A stretch of DNA of 64,000 nucleotides, from assembly GCF_030316765.1 (NCBI RefSeq), contig NZ_JASZYT010000003.1, positions 372,001 to 436,000 of the forward strand, written 5' to 3'. Under the pieces are notes generated by a model, which saw only the letters and a program-made list of their open reading frames with translations, did no database searches and was not told the DNA's origin. Source of the DNA: Variovorax saccharolyticus (GTDB taxonomy: Bacteria > Pseudomonadota > Gammaproteobacteria > Burkholderiales > Burkholderiaceae_C). The stretch's first letter is position 1. Every line of letters begins with the position of its first letter. Made by a program: the position numbers and the translations under genes. Positions 10,449 to 21,027 of the stretch are shown one piece after another.

Positions 10449-10476
10449 ATGAGACTGGATATGCGACCGGTCTCAT
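10449..10476. promoter_or_regulatory. Dyad upstream of the sulfotransferase gene (candidate operator)
   Basis: Arms ATGAGACTGG and CCGGTCTCAT are complementary at 9 of 10 positions around an 8-nt spacer. It lies 123 nt before the assT start, in the only non-coding stretch between the tRNA terminator and assT, and lacks a U-run. A binding site for an unlinked regulator is plausible. Confidence 0.4.
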
Positions 10477-10598
10477 CTCCAGGGGCGTCCTCGTACGCTC
10501 GGTCGGTGCCCATGTCGGGACAGAGGACTTTGGATGCCGCCCGAGTGGGAACATCATCGCGGTTCACCGACCATAAGCAAGAAGAAGGGTGGTGTGTC

Positions 10599-12200
10599 AT
10601 GTCCTTCTGTCTGTGTTCCCTGAGAGGCGCGTTGATGGCAGTGACCGTGGCACTGCTCCTTGCCGGTTGCGGCGGAGGTGGCGGCGGCGGCAGCAGCGCT
10701 TTTTTTGCCACCGCGGCGCCCGAAGCCAGCGTGGCCGCGCCAGCGCCCACCGCCCCTGCCCCTGCCCCCGTCGAGGTCGACGCGATCGACGTTGCAGCGG
10801 TGCGAGCCGGCGTGTCGCCCTTCATCGCTTTTGTCGACTTGAAGCTGTCCAACATCGAGGCGCTTGCAGCGGTGCGATGGCGCATCGAGCCCAAGCCGGG
10901 AAGTGCCACCAAGCCCGTGGACGTGCGCTACACGAAGGCCTATCTGGAACGCCGCGGTTACAGCGCCAGCGTTGACGGGCGGCTGACGATTCCGGTCTTC
11001 GGCCTGTATGCCAATCACGCCAACGACGTCGCCGTGGAAGTGGAGCGCAACGATCACACTGTGCGTGCCCTGCGCACCCAGGTCGTCACCGCCGCTTACG
11101 TCGACCCGAGCGGCATATACGACCGCCCGCGGATCCTGAAGCCGCGCGCGGCCGGGGAAGCGTTGGGCTTCGACTTTTTCTACATGCGCTCCGCGCTGGG
11201 CTATCCGGTGGTGGTCGACAGCGATGGCCAGATGCGCTGGGCCGTGCCGGGGACGAAGAGCTCAAGCAGTTCGTTCTTCCACGGCAACGGCTTCGTCATC
11301 GGCGACTCGGCCGCGCCGACGATGCGTCGGTTGGAGTTCGACGGAACGGTGCGCGAATTCGCGCTGCCGCTGCCCGACACCACCAATTTCCACCACACGA
11401 TCGATACCGGAAAGCAAGGCGTGCTGGTCGAACTGGATGCCAATATCAATGGGGTGGCGATCATTGAAAGCATCCTGGCCGACGTCGATCCGGATTCGGG
11501 CACGGTCTTCAAGCAGTGGGACCTGGCCGACACCTTCTCGCGCCATATGCAGAACGCGGGAGAGGACTCGACTGCCTTCGTGCGGCCGGGCACCGATTGG
11601 TTCCACATGAATGCCGCCACCTATGATCCGCGCGACGACTCGCTGATCGTTTCCAGCCGCGAGAACTTCGTCGTCAAGATCGACTACGCCAGCGGCGACC
11701 TGCGCTGGATCCTCGGCGATCCGAGCAAGTACTGGCATGGCTTTCCTTCGCTGGCGGCCAGCAGCCTGACGCTGGCCGCCGGGGCCCTTTACCCGATTGG
11801 CCAGCATGCGGTGTCGATCACCCACGGGGGGGATCTGCTTCTGTTCAACAACGGGCTGGCCTCGCTCAACCAGCCGGTGGGCGTGCCGGTCGGGGACAAC
11901 CGCAGCTACAGCGCGGTGTTGGCGTACACCATCGATGCTGCCAGCCAGAGCGCGAGCGAAGTCTGGCGTTTCGACTACGGCCAAACCATCCTGTCGGACA
12001 TCTGCTCCAGCGCCTACGAGGCCGGCGCGGATACCTCCATACTGGTGTCGTACGCAGTGGCTGACCAGCGCACCCATGCGCGTCTGGTCGCTCTGGACGA
12101 GAGCCGGCGAGTCGTCTTCGACTTCGAATACGCCACCTCGGGCTGCAGTACCAGCTGGAATGCCAAGCCGATCGATCTGGGAGCGTTGCGCTTCGAGTAG
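10599..12200 (+). CDS. assT: Aryl-sulfate sulfotransferase, lipoprotein form
   Basis: 533 residues. The N-terminus is a lipoprotein signal (LLLAGC lipobox), then a Gly and Ala/Pro-rich linker to about residue 70. The arylsulfotransferase domain follows, with TNFHHTID, TDWFHMNAATYDPRDD, SSRENFVVKID and GQHAVSIT. In the E. coli enzyme, His residues and an Arg in these blocks form the sulfate-transfer site, with the last His sulfated transiently. PAPS is not used; sulfate moves from one phenolic ester to another. ATG 10599 gives an Arg-containing n-region; ATG 10635 is a possible shorter start. It converges on the RTX gene with a 45-nt gap. Base composition is slightly lower in GC than its neighbours. 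Confidence 0.85.
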   Translation: MSFCLCSLRGALMAVTVALLLAGCGGGGGGGSSAFFATAAPEASVAAPAPTAPAPAPVEVDAIDVAAVRAGVSPFIAFVDLKLSNIEALAAVRWRIEPKPGSATKPVDVRYTKAYLERRGYSASVDGRLTIPVFGLYANHANDVAVEVERNDHTVRALRTQVVTAAYVDPSGIYDRPRILKPRAAGEALGFDFFYMRSALGYPVVVDSDGQMRWAVPGTKSSSSSFFHGNGFVIGDSAAPTMRRLEFDGTVREFALPLPDTTNFHHTIDTGKQGVLVELDANINGVAIIESILADVDPDSGTVFKQWDLADTFSRHMQNAGEDSTAFVRPGTDWFHMNAATYDPRDDSLIVSSRENFVVKIDYASGDLRWILGDPSKYWHGFPSLAASSLTLAAGALYPIGQHAVSITHGGDLLLFNNGLASLNQPVGVPVGDNRSYSAVLAYTIDAASQSASEVWRFDYGQTILSDICSSAYEAGADTSILVSYAVADQRTHARLVALDESRRVVFDFEYATSGCSTSWNAKPIDLGALRFE

Positions 12201-12245
12201 AGCTTCGGCGCCGCGGGTCGCGTGGTCCCGCAGCGCCGGATCGCT

Positions 12246-15200
12246 TCAGGCAAAGATGAAGTCCGCTTCGGTCAACCGGCCCGTCGCCGGGTCGACGTCT
12301 GCGAAGCCCACCTCCACACGCCCCGCGGCCGAGGTGACGATGGCAGTGGAGCCCTGGTCGTCGATCGACAGGTCCGAGAAGACGAGGTTCGTCCCGCGCA
12401 GGTCGATCAGGTCGACGCCATCCTCGAAGTCCTGCACGAACTCCCCGAAGCCGCCGTCGTTCCACTGCGCCCCCCACACGAACAGGTCGGCGCCGGCGCC
12501 CCCGGAGTACTGGTCGAAGCCGACGTTGCCGACCAGCCGGTCTTCCCCGCCGCCGTCGTCGGCCAGCGCAGCGCCCGCCGTCCCGGCGAGCAGGATGTCG
12601 TTGCCTGCATCGCCTTGCAGGAAAGTGAAGGATGAAAGGTCGCTGCCGATCAGCGTGTCGTTGCCGTCACCGCCCGAGGCATTGCCGCCATCGCTGGTGG
12701 CCAAGGTGAGCAGGTCGTCGCCCTCCTCGCCCGAGAGATTGTCGAAGCCGCCGGGTCCGCCGTCGATGCTGTCGTTGCCCGCGCCGCCGAAGACTTCATC
12801 GTCGCCGCCTCGCGCGCTCACCTGGTCGTCGCCGCCGGCCGCGAAGATCCGGTCGCCGTCCTCGGTGCCGACGATGACGTCGTTCCCGTTGGTGCCGGCG
12901 ATGACGAAGTCGGTGTTGTCGAAGTCGTCGACCGTGAAGTTGTGGCGCCCCGCGAACGTGACGGCGAAGTCGCTGCCGTCGAGCACGCCGTCGTCGTCGC
13001 TGTCGGCGATCAGCACCGTGCCCTGGTTCGAGTGCGCATAGCCGAGCTGCGTGATGCCGTCGCCCGCCCCGGGCAGGATCGCGCCGTTGCGGGGATTGAT
13101 CGCGAGATTGCCGACGAAGGCGAAGCCCACGCCGCCGCTCAGGCGAATGACGTCGCCGCCTGCCACGCCGGCGCCCTCGAAATCGGTCACCAGGTCGCGG
13201 TTCGAGAACACCGAATCCGGCTGGAAGGAACCGGCATTGAAGTTGAACTGGTCGCTGGCGCCGCCGCCGGTCAGCCGGTCGGCGCCTTCCTCGCCCTCGA
13301 TCTCGTCGGCGCCCGCCCCACCGTTGAGCTGGTCGGCCCCGAGGCCGCCGAAGAGTTCGTCGCTTCCGGCATCGCCGAACATCAGGTCGTTGCCGTCCAG
13401 GCCGAAAAGCACGTCGTTGTCGTTGCCGCCGCGCAGCGTGTCGTTGCCTTCGTCGCCGTCGAGCGTGTCGTTGCCATCACCGCCGCGCACGATGTCGTCG
13501 CCGCGGCCGCCGGCCAGCACCGTGTCGCGTCCGGCGCCGCCATCGATGACATCGTCGCCGTCGCCGCCCGTGATGCGGTCGGTGCCATCGCCGCCGTTGA
13601 GCTCGTCCGCGCCCTCGTTGCCGTTGAGCACATCGTTGCCGGCACCTCCGCTCAGCTGGTCGGCGCCCCGGCCGCCCGTGAGCGTGTCGTCGCCGGCGCC
13701 GCCGTTGAGGATGTCGCTGCCATCGCCGCCCTCGATGCGGTCGTTGCCACCCCTGCCGTTGACCAGGTCGCTGCCGCCCAGCGCGAAGATGGTGTCGGCG
13801 CCGTCGGTGCCGTTGATCGTGTCATCCCGCTGGGTGCCGGCGATCACGAAGTCGGTGCTGCCGAAATCCGAGCGAACCAGATTGCGGTTGCCGGTCAGGC
13901 GCAGCGCGAAATCGTCGGCATCGAAGCGGCCGTCATCGTCGGAATCGGCGAACACGACCGTGTCGGTGCCCGCGAACGCGAAGAACACGTCGGTCAGGCC
14001 GTTGCCGCCGCCCGCCACCACGCCGTTCGGCGCCGGCAGCGCCGCGAGCTGGCCGTCGAACACCAGCCTGCGGCTGTCGGGCGAGGCCAGGAACAGGACA
14101 TCGCCGCCCGCCACGCCCGCCCCCTCGAAATCGAGGATCCGGTCCTGGACCTGGGTCGTCGACTCCTGGTTGGTGCCGACCGAATAGCTGAACTGGTCGT
14201 TGCCGCTGCCGCCGCTGAGGGTGTCGGCCCCGATCGGGCCGTTGAAGCTGTCGTCGCCCAGCAGGAAGTCGTCGCCGGCGCCACCGGCCAGCACGTCGTT
14301 GCCGCCGGCGCCGTTCAGGGTGTCGCCCCCGTCGCCGCCGGCGAGGGTGTCGTTCCCATCCCCGCCATGGAGGAAATCGTCCCCCAGGCCTCCCGTCACC
14401 TGATCCTCGCCGGCGCCGCCGAAGAGCGTGTCGTCGCCGTCGCCGCCGTCGACCCCATCGTTGCCGTTGCCGCCGTCGGCGGCGTCGTTGCCGCCATTGC
14501 CATTGACCTGGTCATTGCCGTCGCCGCCGAGCAGCGCGATGTCGCCCGAAAAGTCGCCCTGGTCGTCGCCATCGCCGCCATGGATCGTGTCGTCGCCGCT
14601 GCCGCCGTCCACACGGTCGGCGCCGGCAAGGGCGTTGACCGTGTCGTTGCCGCCGCCGGCGAAGATGTTGTCGTCGCCCTCGGTGCCGTCGATCGTGTCG
14701 TCGCCCTCGGTGCCGACGATCACGAAGTCGGTGGCGCCGAAATCGGAGGCGACCAGGCTGTGCGTGCCGCTGAGCCGGACCGTGAAGTCGGACCCGTCGT
14801 AGACGCCGTCGTCGTTGGTGTCGCCAAAGACGAGGGTGTTGCCGCCGTCGACCGCGAACACGATCGCCGCCATGCCGTCGGCGGCCACGCCGAGCGTGCT
14901 GCCGATTGCCGGCGCGGTGCTCGAGCCGCCGAAGCTCAGGCGGACGCCGGGCACGAAGATCGACGACCTCAGCACCAGGGCGTCGCCGCCGGCGACTCCG
15001 GCTCCTTCGAAATCGCTCACCACGTCCAGCGCCAGCGCGGTCGAGTCGCCATCGAAGGCCGCGAACTCGAAGGCGTCGGCGCCCGCGCCGCCGGCCAGCG
15101 CATCCGCGCCCTTGCCGACGAAGAACCCGAACCAATCGCCTTGCAGCGTGTCGTCGTCGTCGCCGCCTTCGAGCAGGTCGTCGCCACCCGCGCCGATCAG

Positions 15201-15290
15201 GAAGTCGTTGCCTCCCAATCCGATCATGATGTCGGGGTCTTCCGTGCCAAAGAAAAAGTCAGCCTCAGCGTTGCCGTTGAACGTCGCCAT
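12246..15290 (-). CDS. RTX calcium-binding repeat protein with three large internal modules
   Basis: 1014 residues, acidic, no signal peptide, rich in G-G-x-G-x-D-x-U-x nonapeptides that bind calcium as a beta-roll. The nonapeptide blocks alternate with three related modules of about 130-140 residues. Each module holds [11 protein letters not shown], then an EF-hand-like loop ([39 protein letters not shown]), and ends in TDFVI.GT. The last 80 residues resemble the C-terminal type I secretion region of RTX proteins ([11 protein letters not shown], ending ADFIFA). I expect export by a type I system, but no such genes are in the window. ATG 15290 has AAGGAG upstream; earlier in-frame ATGs lack a site. 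It may be a surface-layer, adhesin or matrix protein; no enzyme domain is seen. Confidence 0.9.
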   Translation of the reverse strand: MATFNGNAEADFFFGTEDPDIMIGLGGNDFLIGAGGDDLLEGGDDDDTLQGDWFGFFVGKGADALAGGAGADAFEFAAFDGDSTALALDVVSDFEGAGVAGGDALVLRSSIFVPGVRLSFGGSSTAPAIGSTLGVAADGMAAIVFAVDGGNTLVFGDTNDDGVYDGSDFTVRLSGTHSLVASDFGATDFVIVGTEGDDTIDGTEGDDNIFAGGGNDTVNALAGADRVDGGSGDDTIHGGDGDDQGDFSGDIALLGGDGNDQVNGNGGNDAADGGNGNDGVDGGDGDDTLFGGAGEDQVTGGLGDDFLHGGDGNDTLAGGDGGDTLNGAGGNDVLAGGAGDDFLLGDDSFNGPIGADTLSGGSGNDQFSYSVGTNQESTTQVQDRILDFEGAGVAGGDVLFLASPDSRRLVFDGQLAALPAPNGVVAGGGNGLTDVFFAFAGTDTVVFADSDDDGRFDADDFALRLTGNRNLVRSDFGSTDFVIAGTQRDDTINGTDGADTIFALGGSDLVNGRGGNDRIEGGDGSDILNGGAGDDTLTGGRGADQLSGGAGNDVLNGNEGADELNGGDGTDRITGGDGDDVIDGGAGRDTVLAGGRGDDIVRGGDGNDTLDGDEGNDTLRGGNDNDVLFGLDGNDLMFGDAGSDELFGGLGADQLNGGAGADEIEGEEGADRLTGGGASDQFNFNAGSFQPDSVFSNRDLVTDFEGAGVAGGDVIRLSGGVGFAFVGNLAINPRNGAILPGAGDGITQLGYAHSNQGTVLIADSDDDGVLDGSDFAVTFAGRHNFTVDDFDNTDFVIAGTNGNDVIVGTEDGDRIFAAGGDDQVSARGGDDEVFGGAGNDSIDGGPGGFDNLSGEEGDDLLTLATSDGGNASGGDGNDTLIGSDLSSFTFLQGDAGNDILLAGTAGAALADDGGGEDRLVGNVGFDQYSGGAGADLFVWGAQWNDGGFGEFVQDFEDGVDLIDLRGTNLVFSDLSIDDQGSTAIVTSAAGRVEVGFADVDPATGRLTEADFIFA

Positions 15291-15433
15291 GGTTTGTCTC
15301 CTTGTGGGCTTTCGTGTCATGGGGACGGGTTGGCCATCCCCGACGGCGGCGGATGCGGTGCTCCGCCGCTGCCCGGCATTCTTCGCCTGCGACGGGGCGA
15401 ATTCACGTTCAATTACCTGCTGAAACAACGGCC

Positions 15434-15463
15434 CTCGCCGAGGCGGGTCGGCGGGCCGGCGAG
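15434..15463. terminator. Possible hairpin terminator after badK
   Basis: CTCGCCG and CGGCGAG form a 7-bp stem around a GC-rich 16-nt loop just beyond the badK stop (minus strand). No U tract follows, so intrinsic termination is uncertain. The rest of the 177-bp gap up to the RTX start shows no clear promoter. Confidence 0.3.
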
Positions 15464-15467
15464 CCCG

Positions 15468-16256
15468 CTACCGATGCCTGAACAGGGGCTTGCGCTTCGC
15501 CAGAAAGGCCTGCATGCCTTCGTGGGCATCCTCGCTGGCGAAGCGCGCATGAAGCTGGCGCCGCTCGAAGCCGATGCCCTCCGAGAGCGGGGTTTCCCAG
15601 GCGCGGTTCACGGACTCCTTGATCGTCATCAAGGCCGGCAGCGAGAAGGCCGCGATGCGGGCCGCCAGCGCGAGGGTCTCGGCCAGCAGCCGCCCGTCCG
15701 CCACCACCCGCGAAACCAGTCCGTAGCGGTCGGCTTCCGCGGCGTCCAGCATGCGGCCCGACAGGCACATGTCCATGGCCTTGGCCTTGCCGATGGCGCG
15801 CGGCAGACGTTGGGTGCCGCCGGCGCCGGGCAGCATGGCGAGCTTGATCTCGGGCAAGGCGAAGCGCGCGGATTCGGCAGCCACGATCATGTCGCAGGCC
15901 ATCGCCAGTTCGCAGCCTCCGCCCATCGCGAAGCCCGCCACCGCCGCGATCACCGGCTTGCGCACGCGCCGGATGGTCTCCCAGTTGCGCGTGATGAAGT
16001 CGCCCTGGTAGACGTCCATGTAGCTCCAGTCCGCCATCGCCGCGATGTCGGCGCCGGCCGCGAAGGCCTTGTCGTTGCCCGTGACGACGATGGCGCCGAT
16101 GTCCGGATCGGCATCGAAGGCGAGCAGCGCGGCGCCCAGGGCATCCATCAGCGCATCGTCGAGCGCGTTCAACTGCGCGGGCCTGTTCAAGGTGATGACG
16201 GCGACACGGCCGTGCGTCGCCACCAGGATCGGTTGTTCCTGCATGACAGGCGCCAT
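15468..16256 (-). CDS. badK: Cyclohex-1-ene-1-carboxyl-CoA hydratase BadK
   Basis: 262 residues of the crotonase fold. The oxyanion-hole segments are DKAFAAGADIAAM and FAMGGGCELAMACD, and the catalytic loop is LPEIKLAMLPGAGGTQRL. The blocks DADPDIGAIVV, DFITRNWETIRRVRKPV and ARFASEDAHEGMQAFL agree closely with Rhodopseudomonas BadK as I remember it. BadK hydrates the ring alkene to 2-hydroxycyclohexanecarboxyl-CoA, after AliB and before BadH. It begins directly after the Bug receptor stop codon, so the two are translationally coupled. It is the last gene of the operon that starts with badH. Confidence 0.85.
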   Translation of the reverse strand: MAPVMQEQPILVATHGRVAVITLNRPAQLNALDDALMDALGAALLAFDADPDIGAIVVTGNDKAFAAGADIAAMADWSYMDVYQGDFITRNWETIRRVRKPVIAAVAGFAMGGGCELAMACDMIVAAESARFALPEIKLAMLPGAGGTQRLPRAIGKAKAMDMCLSGRMLDAAEADRYGLVSRVVADGRLLAETLALAARIAAFSLPALMTIKESVNRAWETPLSEGIGFERRQLHARFASEDAHEGMQAFLAKRKPLFRHR

Positions 16257-17249
16257 TCAATCCACAGTGATCTTCTGGTCCCTGATCAGGGCCGACAGCT
16301 GCGCCGCCTCGTTGGCCAGCAGCTTGCGGAAATCCGCCGTGTCCAGCGCGATCGCTTCGGCACCGAGATCGCCGTAGCGTGACTTCACGGCCGCCTGCGC
16401 CAGCGCCTTGCCGAGTTCGCGGCTCATGCGGGCCACGATGTCGGGCGAGGTCCCGTTGGGTGCCCACATGCCGAACCAGATGTCAAGGTTGGCCCCCGGA
16501 AAGCCCTGCTCGCCCACCGTCGGGACCTCGGGAAAGAACGGGGAGCGAGCGGTGCTCACGATGCCCAGCAGCTTGACCTTGCCGGTGCGAATGTGCGGGA
16601 AGGCGATGCCCGGGTCGCAGACGAAGTCCGCCTGGCCCGACAGCACGTCCTGCAGCGCAGGCGCCGCCCCGCGGTACGGGATGTGGGTGATCGAGGTTCC
16701 GGTGGCCTGCTTGAACAGTTCGCAGGCCAGGTGCGGCGGCGTGCCCGCGCCGGCCGAAGCGTAGGACAAGCTTCCCGGCTTGGCCCTGGCCAGGGCCACG
16801 AGGTCCTTGACGTCCTTGGCCGCCATCTGCGGCTTCGCGACCAGGTACATCTGGGTGCGCCCCACGCTGGCCACCGGCGTCAGGTCGCGCGAAGGCAGGA
16901 CGCTCGACTTGAACAGCGAGGGATTGGCCGTTTCGACGGAGGTGGGTGCGATCAGGAAGGTGTGGCCGTCCGGCGCGGCGCGCACCACTTCGGCGGCCGC
17001 GATATTGCCGCTCGCACCGGGCTTGTTGTCGATCACGACCGCTTGGCCCAATGATTCCGAAAGGGACTGCGACAGGATGCGTGCCATCACGTCGGTGCTG
17101 CCGCCCGGCGCGAAGCCGACGACCACCCGGATGGGCTTGGTGGGCCAGTTGGCGGCCGTCTGTGCCTCGACGGAACTGGCGAGAGCGAGCATTGCGAAAG
17201 CGGCCAGTGCCAGGCCCCGGCGCGCGGCCGTTGCGGTACGAACGAGCAT
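16257..17249 (-). CDS. Bug-family (TctC) periplasmic receptor within the alicyclic acid operon
   Basis: 330 residues. A signal peptide (LALAAFAMLALASSVEA) precedes the Bug fold: WPTKPIRVVVGFAPGGSTDVMAR, the two ligand-binding loops, and PYRGAAPALQDVLSGQ. Bug receptors bind carboxylic acids, some feeding TctAB-type permeases and many with unknown partners. No TctA/TctB genes are near. Its place between aliA and badK suggests it binds cyclohexanecarboxylate or a related acid in the periplasm (inference). ATG 17249 has AAGGAAA upstream. Confidence 0.85.
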   Translation of the reverse strand: MLVRTATAARRGLALAAFAMLALASSVEAQTAANWPTKPIRVVVGFAPGGSTDVMARILSQSLSESLGQAVVIDNKPGASGNIAAAEVVRAAPDGHTFLIAPTSVETANPSLFKSSVLPSRDLTPVASVGRTQMYLVAKPQMAAKDVKDLVALARAKPGSLSYASAGAGTPPHLACELFKQATGTSITHIPYRGAAPALQDVLSGQADFVCDPGIAFPHIRTGKVKLLGIVSTARSPFFPEVPTVGEQGFPGANLDIWFGMWAPNGTSPDIVARMSRELGKALAQAAVKSRYGDLGAEAIALDTADFRKLLANEAAQLSALIRDQKITVD

Positions 17250-17292
17250 GATTTTTTCCTTGGAGGTGAGGGAAGACGCGGGGCGTTGCCGT

Positions 17293-18936
<1,644 letters not shown>

Positions 18937-18971
18937 GTCTTGTCTCCTGTTCTTGGTTGCGGACGAAGGGC

Positions 18972-20123
18972 TCAGGCCGGCACGGCGTCGCGCCCGGCGC
19001 GCGTGCGGGCCACGATGGTTTTCATGATCTGGGCGGTGCCGTCGCCGATCTGGAAGCCGAGCAGGTCGCGCAGGCGCTGCTCCATCACGCCGCGGTCGTA
19101 GCCGCCGTGGCCGAACATCAGCAGGCATTGATGAAGGGTGTCGTAGGCCAGCTTGGGCGCCCACCATTTGCACATCGCGGCTTCGGCGGTGTGGGGCGCG
19201 CCCTTGTCCTTGAGCCACAAGGTCTGCAGGCACAGCAGGCGCGCGGCAGTCACCTGGGTATCGAAATCGGCCAGCGGATGCGACACGCCCTGGAACGCCG
19301 ACAGCGGCTTGCCAAAGGCTTCGCGCTGTGCCACGTACTCCCAGGTCTCCTCGAGTGCGGCACGGGCCACTGCCAGCACCTGCAGACCGATCAGCGCCCG
19401 CGAGAAATCGAAGCCCTGCATCACCTGGACGAAGCCCTTGTTCTCGGCCCCGAGCTGGTGGCTCACGGGCACCCGCACGTTCTCGAAGAACAGCGAGCCG
19501 CGACCGATCGCGCGCTGGCCGTGGCAATCGAAGCGGTTGCGGGTCACGCCCGGCAGGTCCATGGGAACCAGCAGCGCGGTCACGCCGTGGGCCGCCGATT
19601 CGACCGGGCCGGTGCGGCCGAACACGACCGCCGCATCGGCCTGGTCGGCGGCGGAGATCGAGGTCTTCTCGCCGTTGATCACGTACTCGTCGCCGACGCG
19701 CTCCATGCGCAGCCGCAGGTTGGCCGCGTCGGAGCCGCCGCGCGGCTCGGTCAGCGCGATGGCGAACAGCGCCTCGCCCCGCGTCAGCTTGAGCAGCCAT
19801 GGCCGCACGACTTCGGGCCTGCCGTGCTGCGAGAGGATCTGGCCGTTGAGCGAAGCGAGCAGGTTGACGTAGGACATGCTCAGGTCGGCGCGCGCGATCT
19901 CCTCGTGGATCACGCCGGCGGCCAGGCAGCCCATGCCCTGCCCGCCATGGGCCTCGGGCAGTTCGGGCGCAATGAAACCCATCTCGCCCATTTCGCGCAT
20001 CAGCCTGCGCTCGAGCACGCGGGTCTGGTCGCGTTCGAGGAAACCGGGGGCGACGCGCTCGGTCGCGAAGCGGCGCGCATGCTCGCCAAGCGCTGTCAGG
20101 TCTTCATCGAGGTACGGATTCAT
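18972..20123 (-). CDS. aliB: Cyclohexanecarboxyl-CoA dehydrogenase AliB (acyl-CoA dehydrogenase family)
   Basis: 383 residues with the three acyl-CoA dehydrogenase domains: helical N-domain, beta domain with ALTEPRGGSDAAN and YVINGEKTSIS, and C-domain with REAFGKPL. It should use FAD to form cyclohex-1-ene-1-carboxyl-CoA, passing electrons to ETF. Where most family members have the catalytic Glu (I-Y-E-G-T), this protein reads IGDGT, so Asp takes that place. The alternative base position of the isovaleryl-CoA type (helix G) reads DFSRAL, without Glu. ATG 20123 has TGGAG seven bases upstream. It sits between badI and aliA. Confidence 0.85.
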   Translation of the reverse strand: MNPYLDEDLTALGEHARRFATERVAPGFLERDQTRVLERRLMREMGEMGFIAPELPEAHGGQGMGCLAAGVIHEEIARADLSMSYVNLLASLNGQILSQHGRPEVVRPWLLKLTRGEALFAIALTEPRGGSDAANLRLRMERVGDEYVINGEKTSISAADQADAAVVFGRTGPVESAAHGVTALLVPMDLPGVTRNRFDCHGQRAIGRGSLFFENVRVPVSHQLGAENKGFVQVMQGFDFSRALIGLQVLAVARAALEETWEYVAQREAFGKPLSAFQGVSHPLADFDTQVTAARLLCLQTLWLKDKGAPHTAEAAMCKWWAPKLAYDTLHQCLLMFGHGGYDRGVMEQRLRDLLGFQIGDGTAQIMKTIVARTRAGRDAVPA

Positions 20124-20205
20124 GACATGTCTCCAGGGTGCGCTGCGCCCCGGCGCAACATCCGTTGCGCCGCGCATGCGGGGGTTCGAGGGCTTGGCCG
20201 GGTCT

Positions 20206-20988
20206 CTACCGGGCGTACTGGCGGAAGTCGGGCTTGCGCTTTTCCTTCAAGGCGTTGACGCCTTCGCGCGATTCCTCGGTGTCGTAATAGAGCTTGAGCG
20301 CGTACATGCCGAGGCCCGCGATGCCGGCCTGGTGCGCGGTGTCGGCGTTGAAGCTGCGCTTGGCGATGGCCAGCGCCGTGGGGCTGCGCTCGCAGATCTC
20401 CTCGGCCCACTTCTGCACCTCGGCGTCGAGCTGGTCGTGCGGAACCACGGCGTTGGCCAGGCCCATGGCCACCGCCTCGGCGCCGCTGTAGCGGCGGTTC
20501 AGGTACCAGATCTCGCGCGCCTTCTTCTCGCCGACGACGCGTGCCAGGAAGGCGGTGCCATAGCCCGGATCGACCGATCCCATCTTCGGGCCGACCTGGC
20601 CGAAGATGGCCTTGTCGGAGGCGATGGTCAGGTCGCAGAGGGTGCACAGCACGTTGCCGCCGCCGATCGCGAAGCCCTGCACGCGGGCGATCACCGGCTT
20701 GGGCACGTTGCGGATCGTGTCGTGCAGCTCTTCCATCGGCAGGCCGATGGTGCCGCGGCCGTCGTAGTTGCCGTTGTGCGCGGACTGGTCGCCGCCGGTG
20801 CAGAAGGCCCGGTCTCCGGCGCCGGCCAGCACGATGGCGCCGACGCCGCGGTCATAGCCGGCACGGTTCATGGCCTTGATGATCTCGTCGCAGGTCTGGC
20901 CGCGGAACGAGTTCATCTTGTCGGGCCGGTTGATCGTGATCCAGGCCACGCCGTTGCGTACTTCGTAAAGGATGTCTTCGAATTCCAT
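20206..20988 (-). CDS. badI: 2-Ketocyclohexanecarboxyl-CoA hydrolase BadI
   Basis: 260 residues of the crotonase superfamily. GDRAFCTGGDQSAHNGNYDG, GFAIGGGNVL, FGQVGPKMGSVDPGYGTAFL and the C-terminal EKRKPDFRQ are nearly the same as in Rhodopseudomonas BadI and related to MenB naphthoate synthases. BadI opens the ring by hydrolysis to give pimeloyl-CoA, the exit of the alicyclic branch. ATG 20988 follows AAGGAG. It lies 39 nt after badH and 82 nt before aliB. This is the most diagnostic gene of the operon. Confidence 0.93.
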   Translation of the reverse strand: MEFEDILYEVRNGVAWITINRPDKMNSFRGQTCDEIIKAMNRAGYDRGVGAIVLAGAGDRAFCTGGDQSAHNGNYDGRGTIGLPMEELHDTIRNVPKPVIARVQGFAIGGGNVLCTLCDLTIASDKAIFGQVGPKMGSVDPGYGTAFLARVVGEKKAREIWYLNRRYSGAEAVAMGLANAVVPHDQLDAEVQKWAEEICERSPTALAIAKRSFNADTAHQAGIAGLGMYALKLYYDTEESREGVNALKEKRKPDFRQYAR

Positions 20989-21027
20989 GGTGTTCTCCTT
21001 GGGGGTGTGTGCAGGACCGCCGCGCGG

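Noticed and set aside
10353..10598. Upstream extension of the sulfotransferase frame into the tRNA
   Set aside because: It would begin inside tRNA-Lys and cross its terminator; the lipoprotein signal begins at 10599.
12400..15250. Regularly spaced short repeats that could look like a CRISPR array
   Set aside because: The repeats are codons for glycine/aspartate nonapeptides in one open frame, without constant repeat and unique spacer structure.
12942..16382. Open frame of 1146 codons on the plus strand, antisense to the RTX gene
   Set aside because: It is the shadow of repetitive GC-rich RTX coding sequence, continues into antisense badK, has no recognisable domain and a Val/Ala/Arg-rich composition typical of shadows.
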